A DNA stretch of 64,000 bases. Source: Elmis aenea (lineage: Eukaryota; Arthropoda; Insecta; Coleoptera; Elmidae). Made by a program: the position numbers and the translations under genes. The notes under the pieces were generated by a model. It made no database searches. It was given only the letters and a program-made list of their open reading frames with translations, and was not told the origin of the DNA. Below, one piece after another: positions 45,879 to 57,075 of this stretch. Position 1 is the stretch's first letter; the number at the start of each line of letters is the position of its first letter. Location of the stretch: positions 44,460,970 to 44,524,969 of the forward strand of contig OX393579.1 of assembly GCA_947652605.1 (NCBI GenBank), read 5' to 3'.

Positions 45879-47099
45879 TATGATTATTTCTCGTGTTTAA
45901 TTTTCTGTGTTTCCAAAATATTATTGACATTTTCTGAATATAAATGGATAAAAATGAATCGAAATAAACAAAAATTCTGTTTAATATTTACAAGGAATTA
46001 ATTTTTTGCGTTTACCACAGCGAGAAAATTGAAATTAAAAATTTGGTAAGTTCTACGGCGGATTTGACTATATTTGATTGAGAATATAACTAATTTTAAT
46101 AAAAAGAGTAATTGATAAATAAATAAACAAAAAAAAAGCGAAGGAATTTAAATATAAATAATTAATTTAAAAATTTTAATAGTTTTATATTTTTACTGGT
46201 GATGTGATTTTTTAACTTCTGTCCATAGTGAAAATTTTGGTTACATTTGTCGCAACAACCCCTCAATTGCAAGTTCTTATGAGCCACCACTGATACTTTA
46301 TCCATCAACTTTACCATTAACTCCTCCAAGAGTCATATTTCAAACGAAACATGTTGCATATTCACATTTTTTGAATTAAAAAATAATGCAAATATATTGA
46401 ATAGTCAAAAAACAAGTCATTTTTTGGCACTGAATCATCACACTTTACACACATATTATGATTTATTAGATTTTAAATATCACACTGACTAATAAATAAG
46501 ATAACATTAAAAAGTTGTGGTCGAAACTTCCACAAATGGTGATAAAGTAATAATCATTTTAATTTCTGTTGTGTAATTATAAGGCGTACTTGTTAAAGAA
46601 ATGTTGGCTAAGGTTCCTTGAAAAAGATAATTTCTTTGCAGTGATACAGGTTTGACGTATTTGCATTTTAAATTGCCATAGATATTTTATGTATTAAAAA
46701 AATAAGGTTAGCCATGAAAACAGAAGATAAACTCTTTTAATTAATTCAAAAAGTTTTAAGAAACGAACAAAAGTGTTATTTAATAAAATTTTTCATGTAT
46801 ACGACAGTTTTACATAAAACAATTGAATTTTGTTGATGAATATAATACGATTATCAATAAGCAACAGCTTACCTTTTGTTTTTGGCAGCTACTCATATTT
46901 TATTGATACATAGAATGTTAAAATTGTTACAGCTCTTGTCAATTTTAGAAATGGTGATTTTTAAAACATCTTTAAATCGAGGTAACAAAGAGAAAATTAT
47001 CTAATTAAAACATTTGTAGTCACCTACATGGGTATTAAAGGACGAAAACAAAAAATACAGCAATCAAGTTATAATTGCATTTCCAGGTTCACAAATAAC
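45879..47099. other. Intron interval without recognised feature
   Basis: AT-rich, no open frame with coding character on either strand, no inverted repeat or transposon end that I could identify. It is part of the putative last intron of the PP2A gene. Confidence 0.5.
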
Positions 47100-47679
47100 C
47101 AGGGCTCGAAACCGGAAAAAAAATTGGTTAACGGTTAACCGAAATCGAGGCCTTTATTTTTATAACAGTTTTTGTTTTAAAAACAGTTTTTTTTTAAAAA
47201 ACAACCGATTTAACTTATGAACCGGTTTTTGACATTATTTAGTTTAGGAATGCAAAGTGTGAAACGATATTATCTATTTATAATTTTATAATATATGTAC
47301 AGGGTGGACCAAATTCGATGGGATTACATGGGTATCTCGCTTAATAATCAAGATAGAGAAACGGTTAAATTACCAATATGTGCAGTTTTTTGGGACAAAC
47401 TCAGAACAGTTGCCAAATATATTGTATCATTTCCGGTTCTTCTTGTTTTTTTGTTTTCACAGCCCACTTTTTGTTTTTCATCTTTAGAAAAATTGAAAAA
47501 CCTTTGCAACTTGCGTATTATTGAAAATAAATACATATTTGGAATGAGAAAAACATAAGGAATTTAAATAGAACATAGTCACCTATAGCTACCATTTAAA
47601 AAAAGGTAAGTTTGTGTCATAACTTTTTAACGGCGAGCGTAAATATTATTTTTAGTAATTTTAAAATCTACATAAAAAT

Positions 47680-49133
47680 CAGGGATGGAATAACGTTTTA
47701 AATCATTACGTTATTGTATAACGTTATTTATTATTTGTTTTCGTTACATAACGTAATAAATAACGTTAAAAAAATTAATTGTTATGTTATATAACGTTAC
47801 ATGAATTATGATATACAGGGTGTTTCTTAAATAATGCGAAAAAATTCGGGAGGTGATTCTTTATCGAAAATAAAGTGGGGTCTTTTATATAACAATTTTT
47901 TCTTAGACGTCTCCTTTCAGAGTTACACCCCCTTAAGGGATTCGGTAAAATTGGGTTTTTATTTTATTTCTCAAATTTGGATAAATGTAGGAGAATGATA
48001 TTCGGTAGATGTTTCATACTTATTAAAAGGTTTCCCATAGTAGTATTTTCAATCATCTTCCACCTTCATAGGGGGCTGATAAGTGCGACCCCTGTTGGTT
48101 TTTTAATCAGAACTTTTTGGTGAGTTGAAATTTTGCAATTTAAATTTTTTTTTATTAGTTTGATTTATTTAGAACCTTTTTTTATTCTTTAGTTTTTCTC
48201 GTAAATCCTAGTTTTAAGTAAAAAATTAAATGAGTGAATATGATGCCTATGTTCATATTGGGTAGAATTGACGGGCGTTTTAGCGTTGTCGCCGCGTAAA
48301 CGTCAAAATGAACATATGAACATAAACAAACCAAGGTAACCACCAAAATGAATCGTTTTATATTGGAATATTTGATGGTTCATGTTCATTCATATAATTT
48401 TTTACTCAGAAACTGTAGGTTTAACGAGAACATTAAAGAATAAAAAAAACTTCTAAATAAATCAAGTTTTCAATAAACAATTTAAATTGCAAAATTTCAA
48501 CCCACCAAAAAGTCCTGATAAGAAAACCAACAGGGGTGGCACTTTTCAGCCTCCTGCGAAGGTGGGAGATGATTAAAAATATTACTATGGGAAACCTTTT
48601 AATAAGTATAAAACATCTACCGAATATCATTCTCCCACATTTATCCAAATTTGAGAAATAAAATAAAAACCCAATTTTACCGATCCCCTCTAGGGGGGTG
48701 TAACTCTGAAAGGAGACCTTAAAGGAAAAAAAAAATATGAAAGACCCCCCTTAATTTTCGATAAGAAATCACCTCCCGATTTTTTTCGCATTATTTAAGA
48801 AACATGCTGTATAAAAATAATTTTTATTTGTAACTCTGAAATTATTTTTGGGATCTGTAAATGTAAATTAAAAAATAGTACAAAATTACGTTGAGATATT
48901 TTATTTTCATTTTAATTTCTAAAATACGGACAAAATATTATATCTTCTGAAAATATAAAGATCGCCATATAAAAATTTAATTTATAGAGAATAACTATAC
49001 AAAATAACTTTAACGAAACGTTATCGGTTATTATAACGTTATAAAAATATCGTTACGTTATTGTATAAAAAATTATAGTTGAATCGTTATTATAACGTTA
49101 TCGGGTATCGTTACGTTACGTTTTCCATCCCTG
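47680..49133. mobile_element. hAT-like element, CAGGGATGGAA ends, 8-bp TSD
   Basis: Ends CAGGGATGGAATAACG and CGTTTTCCATCCCTG; ATAAAAAT is duplicated at 47672-47679 and 49134-49141. Sub-terminal regions are dense in TAACGTTA/ACGTTAT repeats in both orientations. Confidence 0.9.
47816..48809. mobile_element. Innermost foldback element, CAGGGTGTTTCTTAAA ends
   Basis: The left end CAGGGTGTTTCTTAAATAAT and right end ATTATTTAAGAAACATGCTG are flanked by TA. Arms of about 290 bp (GGGAGGTGATTCTTTATCG and complement). The centre (48245-48415) carries GTTCATATTGGGTAGAATTG and CACCAAAATGAATCGTTTTA, shared with 23376-23545. Confidence 0.85.
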
Positions 49134-49776
49134 ATAAAAATATCTAAAAATAATCTTTATAATCTTTTTCGATATTTACAACAATAAGAGAGATATGGCA
49201 CATAAATATAACAAAAAAAAAACAGTTTTTCTCTAATATCCCAAAAACCGGAAATAATAGAATATTTTTGAAAACGGTTCTGAGTTTGTCTTAAAAAACT
49301 GCACACTTTTGGTAGGTTAACCGTTTCTCTATCTTGCCTATTAAGCGAGATACTCATGCAATCTCATCAAATTTGGACCACCCTGTACAGTCAAGCGTTC
49401 AGTAACGACTTTTGGTAAACTAATCGCATTTAATACAGATGTTTTTTTTTTTAAGTAATTTTTATTAAATAATGATGTTAAAAAACCGATTTTTAATTAT
49501 TTTGGTTAAAGGTTACCGTTTTTTTGCCCCTGAAAATAATGGTTTCGGTTAAAAATCACTTTTACGGACAAAAAATAATTGTTAACCGGTTTTTTAAACC
49601 TATTTAAAAACCCGGTTTCATGCCCTGCAAATAACTAAATAAGAATAAAAAATTAAATAGCAACTCTTTTAATCTGTACCGCATAACATTAATTTATTAA
49701 AAAACCATAAGTTATTAATTACAAAGTGTTGGATAATTAACTGCGTGAATAAAATTATTGATCGAAGATTTCTTAC

Positions 49777-52700
49777 CAGCTATTCCAGAAATGGCTTCCG
49801 ACGCAGCATATTTGACATCGACATCTGGGTCCACATTTAATTTATCGAGAACTGGTTTAACCTGAGGTTGAATTACAGCTTGATCTAGTTGAGGTGCAAT
49901 TTTTTGTAATGCTTTTGCAACATTAAATCTTACGTTAGCAACTTTATCGTTGGCCATACTAATAACAGTCGGCAAAAGAAGTCTCGTGGTGATGTCACTG
50001 CCGCAAGCTTCCGCCAATACATTTATACAAAACAAACACGTCATACGATATAAATAATTTTGATCTCTAGACATAGCCAACACTTTAGGAATTATAGTAT
50101 TTTCCGCCCATTCGGCTCCAAACTGATCGACTAATTTCCGTAGATTCAGCGTGGCAGCTTCTCGTATGGCAAAAACATGGTCCATCAGCCACGTCATACA
50201 TAAAGCGTTCAATTTCTCATCAAAGAACTCCTGACCTAACTGGCCAGCTAAAAGGGGCATGTATTCGATGATTGCAGATCGAACACGCCACTTAGAATCT
50301 TCAGCTAGTTCCACGATGGCCGGTAAAAGCGACTGGGATAATTGCTGTATACCGATTACTTCATTCACACAATCTAGATTCGAAATTATATTCAAGCGTA
50401 CTTCTGGACATTCATCTTTAAGTTGGGACAAAAACAAAGGCAACAAATGCTCGATTGTGTTATGTCGACCGAGGATCGGGCTCAAGCCCATGATAACGGA
50501 CGCAAGCGCGGATTTTACATGCTGATTAGGATCGGATACCAATTCTTTAACGCACGGGAGTATGTTGGTCATGATGATGTTTTCTTGGTGGGTTTTATCG
50601 AGGTTTTGACAGAAATCTTTTACTTTATTTGCGGCGGCGGCACGAACTTCTGCTTCTGTATCTTTAAGCAGACTCTGGAAAGCAGGTACTAGATCGGTTC
50701 TCGTAATTTCAGGCCCAACTGCTTTTTGTAATTCCGTGAATTTGTCTGCTACCATGTAACGGACACGCCATGATGTATCACCTACACAAAAAAAAGGCAT
50801 ATTTATAATTTAAGTACAATTTTACATATTCCTGACTGAATTTAAAATATAAACAAAATATAAAATTTCTTGGTGATAATTTAATCTGAAAAATCGATTG
50901 TCTATGTTCAATATGTTATGTTAATAATTTGTTATTCCTTCAGTATGTATTGGATGTACCGCTTAATTCAGGCCACTCTGCAGATCTCTTATTATACAAG
51001 AAATAGAGATTTTACAATCTTGGTTTCCGGGTTTGGAACCGCGTCTTCTATATTTAGAAGTAGTTGACGTTTCGACCATTGTGTCTTGGTCCTTTTCAAA
51101 AAGACCAAGACACAATGGTCGAAACGTCAACTACTTCTAAATATAGAAGACGCGGTTCCAAACCCGGAAACCAAGATTGTATTATGGATAACGGCCGCGA
51201 AAGCCTCAAGAATAAAAAATAGAGATTTTATTAACACGTTAAGCGCCACCATGTTAAAAAAAAGTAGGTTTTTCTGGCCACCAATTTTTTTTTTTTAAAT
51301 TAATGTTTCTAAATTGCCCCTAAGTAATATAAAAAAAATTCACAACAAAATAATAACATTTTAACCCGTTTTTAAACAAAAATTGATTTGTATCCATTTG
51401 GGAAGAAAATAGTGTTTCACCACTGTATCTTATGGAATACAAGTATGTATACAGGGTGCCCATTTTTCTAACCTGTTGCATGGGTAACTCCGTTAATATG
51501 AAAGATACAGAAACGTTTAAATTAGAAATTTGTGCAGAATTTAAAGCGAAATCTGATGTCATTTTTAAATTTGACTGTCAACTTTTTGAAATATTTTGAA
51601 AAAACTGAAAAAGGTCGATTTTTTCAAACTTGAATAATTTCGTAAGCATATGAGCTAAAACAAAAATAAAAATTGGCTTTCATAGATATTTTTACGCAGA
51701 TTACAAATATGTTAACGAAATTTTCATAGCACTCTCGATTTTCGAGTTATATCACAAACTTGCATTTTTTTAAATGGAAGTCATAGTTGGCTGTGGCCTT
51801 ACTAAAAAGGTTATTTTCTTCTCGTTTTAAAGATATAAGGTTTGTTATACTTTTCTCTTATAGTTTTTTTTTAAATAATCAAAAATCATTTTACATGTTC
51901 ACTGCCTACTAATAGACGGGAGTTATCCCGTGTTGATGTTCTTATTTTTTCGATGTGACATCTAAGAACTGTCTTTTTGTTAGTGTAGCTGTTATTCTGC
52001 ACAAATTTGCTAATGTAAACGTTTCTGTATCTTTCATATTAACGGAGTTACCCTTACAACAGGTTAGAAAAATGGGCACCCTGTATACACGAAAAAACTT
52101 TCACGTTACTACCTACTTACCAACTATTATAATCCGACGGTAGCAGGTAAACAAACAATTAAATAGTTACAGGATTAATTAACTCCTAATGGTAAAAAGA
52201 TTTCCAAAAATAAAGTGTTCATATTTACATTATGTCTTATGAAAAACAGCTCAATTATATAGTTTTATTTTTATATCATTTATGTGCTTTTACTTTTGAC
52301 AATAATTAATTATAAGTTGTAAATTTGATTTTCGTATGAATAAATTTGTATTATAAAACTTTTTTTTAAAAATATATGTGGGTAAAAAAATCGCTGGCCA
52401 CCAAGGTTTTCTGGTTCACCGGGCCACCAAGGTTTTCTGGTTCACTGGGTCATCCTTAAACCTTTTCTGGTATAGTTATATGTAATACATGCATGTTTAA
52501 GATTACAGGCATATGAATCTAAATGTAGTGTGTTGTATCCAAATGGATACAGGTGGCCAAAATGATTTGTATCCATATGGATACAAATGGCGCTTAACGT
52601 GTTAAATTAGATACAGTTATTAAGCTCAATTAGTTCAAATGTTTAAAAAAATGCTTACTAAGCTTGATAGAAGCAAAAATTAAAAAATATTGCTTTTTTT

Positions 52701-55700
52701 GATTTAAACATCTTTTCAATATCTAAAAAAAAATCTGAATTTTAACTTATTCACGTAAGCAGATAGCATATATTTTTTTCTCATTTCAATAGTATATCAC
52801 TCGTAAATGAATAATAAATTAACATGTGCCAACAAAAATGGCGAGTTGGCCATGAATGATACTGTTTTTCAATATACAAAACAAAAGCTTGTCATAGTAA
52901 ATCCTGGCAAATTTTAGTAATCATGTAAATTATGGCAATCGTTATTTGTTGAAATTATATTTTTATTGAAGTGGGCAAATTTTGATATATCATTGGATTT
53001 TTTTTGAATTATTCAAGTTAATATCTAATATAAAAACCATAAAAAAATCAGGAGTTGACCGTTATATATTTGTCACTAAGTATGCTATGAAACAACCGAT
53101 ATCACTAATGTAAGTTACAAAAATTCAGATTTTAAAATTTAACACCAGAGAAGATAATAAATAAAACAAAATACCCAAAATACCATTGTTTGCTTGGCTT
53201 CCATCAAGTTAACTATGCGTTTTTCAAAACATCTGAATATCGCTACAAATCGAGCTCCTTAAAAGGATTTTTTTTTCAATATAGCTCAAACTACCTTTTT
53301 ACTTTAGACAAATACTTAAAGTGGCTCGAATTTAGCCATATACCCTGTACAAATAATTAAAAAGATGTTTACAAGCTTTCAAGTCCCCTGCACATCAGTG
53401 CTTCGCAATCTTTTCTCACCCACGGCACACCATAGCTCTTCCCGTAATTCCGTGGCACACCAAGGGCAAATATACATTTAAAAATAGGGAGTTATAAAGT
53501 GCATACATTTAAGTATTGTCTATTGCAGACACATTCTTTTTTTTCCTTCTTTTGGACGCACATTAAGCATCATTTCACGGTGCACTGATTGCGAAGCACT
53601 GCCCTACACTAAAGACTTAAAAAATATTTTACGAAGTTACAGAATACAATAATTTTTTATGTTCGTTTTAGCAAATAATTCAAATCTGGCAAACTCAAGG
53701 TTTCAATGCGATTTTATATAAATGTAAAACAGTTACTGCCACACTGGGTCCATCAATCGTCAGTTACAATCAGGGCTAGAAACCGAAAAAAAATTTGGTT
53801 AACGGTTAACTGAATCCAAGAACTTTATTTTAATGACGGTTTTTGTTGAAAAACCGTTTTTTTCCGTAAAAAACCGGTTTTTAACATTATTCAGATTTGG
53901 AATGCAAAGTATAAAAAGATATTATCTATTTATAATTTTATAATATATGTACAATCAAGCAGTCAGTAATTACTTTTGGTAAACTAATCACATTTAATAC
54001 AGATTTTGTATTTTTTCAAAATAATTTTTATTAAAAAGAGATGTTTAAAAAACCGGTTTTTTATTATTTTGGTTAAAGGTTACCGTTTTTTTTTGCCTTT
54101 AAAAATAACGGTTTCGGTTTCGGTTAAAAATCACAATTTTGGACAAAAAATAAAGGTTAACTGGTTTTTTAAACCGGTTTAAAAAACCGGTTTCATGCCC
54201 TGGTTACAATCATTACCTAATAACAACAGGTTAGAAATAATTTCTAACCTGTTGTTATTAATTATATTATTATATTATTATTAATTATTATTTTATTACA
54301 GAGTTACACAATAAAATAATTTATTGCTAGTAATCATTTAAATAATTGATATCTTCGACAATGTCAACAACATATAAAAGGATGTGTTAATTGAATACAA
54401 ATTTATTGCTGTAATAATTTTAATCAATCACTGTTGATCGCTGCAGAGTGACTAAATAAAAAATTAGTTGACAGTGATCATACTTTTTCAATATGAGAAG
54501 AATTCCATTTTAATTACAAAATTAGTTTTTAAATATCCTAATTCTTTTAATTATTCAGTATGTATTATACTTCAATATTTTTTATCACCATAAATTCTTA
54601 TAGTAAATGCTGTTTTCCAAACTTTTACCCTCACAAAAAAAAAGTAATTTCTTAAAATAAACTAATCTGAATGTGTACCATATTAACACATCAAATTGTG
54701 CTAATAAAAAGACTGTTGCAGATAATTTACATAACATCACTTAACTTTAGACTATGGACCCATTTCTTATTTGTATTATGATTTTCAATTTGTATAAATC
54801 ATTTTACTTCAATAAAACCAATTTCCCAACACATTTCAAGTACAATACATCAAATTTTGTTGAGCAGACTTAAATTGTTTAATTAGTTATAGCTTAATTA
54901 GAATAGTCCAAAATCGTCTGTTAAAAAAGTTATGTGCTTTAGTTGTCTAAAATAAATAATTACGTGTTTTAATTAAATTTTACAAGTAGGTACTTCAAAC
55001 ATTACTGAAGTTGTTATCTTGTTTGTATGTATGGTTACTGAATGTGTTTTTTTTATATAATATTGTAGTGTTGGCATTGTCCTTGTAACATGTTAAAAGT
55101 TTTGTTTCGTCACTAATTCTAATAGTTTAATTATAGATAAACTACCTTTTTAATAATTATATATTCATACTATAGGAATAACTAGTTCTTTGGAAGAGAA
55201 AAAGTTTAAAGTACTAAATAAAAAACTATTCAGATTGAATATAACAGAAATTTTAAGTTCCTGTAATAAGAATAAGAATGTAAAATTGAAAACAAAAATA
55301 TGGCTAAGGTTTCAAAAAAATGTTAAACTTTAACATACCAGCACACTGCCGAAGCGTTGGCATAACCAGTTGTTCAACATCTTCTTGTGGTAAAAGAGTA
55401 GCAATACTAACGCAAGCTTCAACAGCTAAGAGTCTCACAGAATCCTAAAAAAAGAGCAAAAATTTGTGAAAACAAATTTGAATTTTACCTTTAAAATTTA
55501 CACACCTGCTCATCCTGAGCTAGATTTACAAACATGGGTATTAGGTCTGACTTCAAGTACTCAAGTTCCACTACTTGTGCTAACTCTCCTAATTTTGATG
55601 CCGCAGCTCTACGGACCATGGGTGTATCGTCTTGACAAAGTGCACGAAAATGTTGACGTAGATCTGCTTTCATGGCTGGTGAACACCTTGGGTAGCAAAC

Positions 55701-56397
55701 CTATAAAAGTATTACATAAATAAATAATCGTGTTTAAAAAATAAATTCAAATCTCACTGCGAATAATCCACATGCTGATGTTCTTGAAGTAAACCAATCG
55801 CCACCAGATAATCTTTGTAGCAAAGGTACAAAGTGTTGTTCAAGATCAGCTGGACTATGCTGTTGAGCAACTGCTCTGAGTGATTCTACTGCCTTGTCTC
55901 TAACAACTGTTTCTTCCACAGTTGCTAAGCTTTCAAGAGGAGGTAACAAACAGTAAGCGTGTTCTGGGCCTCCAACGAGTGTAGTAAAATTGCCTAATTG
56001 TTCAGCTAAGGCTAATAAAACTTCATCTTCATCATAAATAGTTTCTGTTAAAAATGGAATTAATTCTGAACGTGTACGTTCCACACCCAAAGCTAACGCA
56101 ATAGTCGATAACTTCTTTATTGAATTTAAACGAAGCTGAAAATAAAGTACATCAATTGAAAGACAACTGTCATAATTCCACGTTTCATTATAAATTAATG
56201 AGCATGTGATATCACTTTTCTATGAATTAAAATGGGTGGTACCACTTTATGTATGGAGTATAGTGTTAGGTTAGGTAAAGCGTGCAGAACTTTCCTAAAG
56301 TGCTAATAAATACCTGCACATCTTCGTTCTTTAATTCATCGATTAACACCGCTATAGGATACAAAGAATCATCGCCTGCAGAGTCGCTGGCTGCCAT
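49777..56397 (-). CDS. Pp2A-29B: PP2A 65-kDa scaffold subunit A
   Basis: Exons in gene order: 56314-56397, 55758-56135, 55506-55700, 55339-55444, 49777-50781; a likely tiny last exon is noted at 43615. Phases join without a stop to 589 residues plus about three from the last exon, against 589 in the human alpha form. The start is [20 protein letters not shown], matching the family N-terminus; the longer in-frame start upstream is not needed. The whole protein is HEAT repeats; recognisable stretches are [70 protein letters not shown] and [10 protein letters not shown]. It is the rigid scaffold that binds the catalytic C subunit and a variable B subunit of protein phosphatase 2A, in cytosol and nucleus. 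Intron 4 (50782-55338) holds several MITEs and a hairpin. The gene is head-to-head with ZRANB2, 678 bp apart. Confidence 0.97.
51016..51179. repeat. Near-perfect 164-bp hairpin
   Basis: CAATCTTGGTTTCCGGGTTT reads inward and its complement closes the other side. The arms are about 78 bp, with at most one or two mismatches near the turn (GTCCTTTTCAAAAAGAC). GC content is higher than in the flanks. In PP2A intron 4. It could be a MITE or a hairpin RNA source. Confidence 0.85.
51452..52083. mobile_element. Foldback element, CAGGGTGCCCATTTTTCTA ends, TA target
   Basis: CAGGGTGCCCATTTTTCTAA and its complement are flanked by TA. Sub-terminal GGGTAACTCCGTTAATATGA sits where other family members have GGGATCTCGCTTA. 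Arms of about 110 bp. In PP2A intron 4. Confidence 0.85.
52084..53395. other. Intron interval with a diffuse duplicated phrase
   Basis: Mostly unstructured AT-rich DNA. GGCCACCAAGGTTTTCTGG is written twice near 52392-52440, and TGTATCCAAATGGATACA-type short palindromes near 52535-52590 echo 51390-51402, so 51230-52600 may be one decayed element around the foldback (GTTAAGCGCCA at 51240 pairs with TGGCGCTTAACGTGTTAA at 52588). No gene seen. Confidence 0.5.
53396..53601. mobile_element. hAT MITE, CAGTGCTTCGCAATC ends
   Basis: CAGTGCTTCGCAATC and GATTGCGAAGCACTG are perfectly inverted over 15 bp. The flanks CCCTGCACAT and CCCTACACTA are similar but not an exact duplication. Interior GGCACACC is repeated. 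Non-coding. Confidence 0.78.
53771..54202. mobile_element. hAT MITE, CAGGGCTAGAAACCG ends, uninterrupted copy
   Basis: GTTACAAT is duplicated at 53763-53770 and 54203-54210. The 432-bp body is rich in AACCGGTTTT and GGTTAACGGTTAAC strings in both orientations and is collinear with the outer parts of 47100-49627. Non-coding. Confidence 0.92.
54218..54260. repeat. Perfect 20-bp-arm inverted repeat
   Basis: TAATAACAACAGGTTAGAAA, a TAA loop, then the exact complement. It immediately follows the TSD of the element at 53771. Small; significance unknown. From 54261 to 55338 only AT-rich intron is seen. Confidence 0.9.
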
Positions 56398-57075
56398 TGT
56401 TGAGCCAAGTCCTCTTCCCGCTACAATCGTCAGGTTTATGCCAGTAATTTTCACCACACTATAAAATTGTATACTGTATTACAGTAAACAACTATTGGTA
56501 CACTACTTATATTAAAATTTTTATGAGCAATTGCTAAACTTACAGATTTATAAAGCGTTGCCAGTTTACTGCCGATTTTGGTATTTTTCTTCATCAATCG
56601 TTGTCAAATTCCCCTAGGAATGTTAGTTCACATGCGTAAAAACTTGCGGCGCGATCGTTGACCGGTCTAAACCTAATTTCACACTAAACTACATCAAAAT
56701 GTAGTTCAACAGTATTGATTTTATTAACAAAAAACGGAGTAACATTAATTTTTGGGAGCAATAATTTATTAACCATATTACATAGGAGAAAAAATAATTA
56801 ACAGTAAATCATATCAATAATCCCTTAAACGCCACATTATTGGACATGTAAAGTAAGCAAAAGATTTTAGTGACCTCTACAATGCATTTTGGAACTAAAC
56901 TTATTGGGTTTAAGCATTTATGGTTTTGGGTTATAATTTTTTGATTTGACGGCGTTTTGCCAGTTAATTTGACAAGTAAGAATAAATGGTACGTTAATTT
57001 TTAATTTAACTATGTAGTTAGTAATTTTTAAATAACTTTTTAAAAAACTTATTTAATAATGTGGGTATTACAGGG
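56398..57075. other. Divergent interval between PP2A-A and ZRANB2
   Basis: 678 bp between two outward-facing starts. It is the only nearby non-coding stretch without transposon ends and must hold both promoters. TATTACAG directly before the ZRANB2 start region (57066-57073) could be a splice acceptor for a non-coding first exon. No TATA box stands out. Confidence 0.5.

Larger units (their letters stand above)
47300..49385. mobile_element. Foldback element, CAGGGTGGACCAAATTCGAT ends, TA target
   Basis: Inserted at GTAC of the host element, leaving TA on each side (47298-47299 and 49386-49387); the relative at 53771 reads straight through at ATGTACAATCAAGC. Sub-terminal CATGGGTATCTCGCTTAATA on the left and its complement on the right. 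Related to 37105-38083. Confidence 0.9.
47100..49627. mobile_element. hAT element, CAGGGCTCGAAACCGG ends, with nested insertions
   Basis: Ends CAGGGCTCGAAACCGG and CCGGTTTCATGCCCTG; CAAATAAC is duplicated at 47092-47099 and 49628-49635. Its own sequence is only 47100-47297 plus 49388-49627, collinear with the 432-bp relative at 53771-54202. The rest is a stack: foldback 47300-49385, hAT-like 47680-49133, foldback 47816-48809. It ends 149 bp from the large PP2A exon. Confidence 0.9.

Noticed and set aside
49715..49776. PP2A C-terminus by read-through ([12 protein letters not shown]...)
   Set aside because: It would add 21 unrelated residues past the usual end, and a good GTAAGA donor lies exactly at the expected position.
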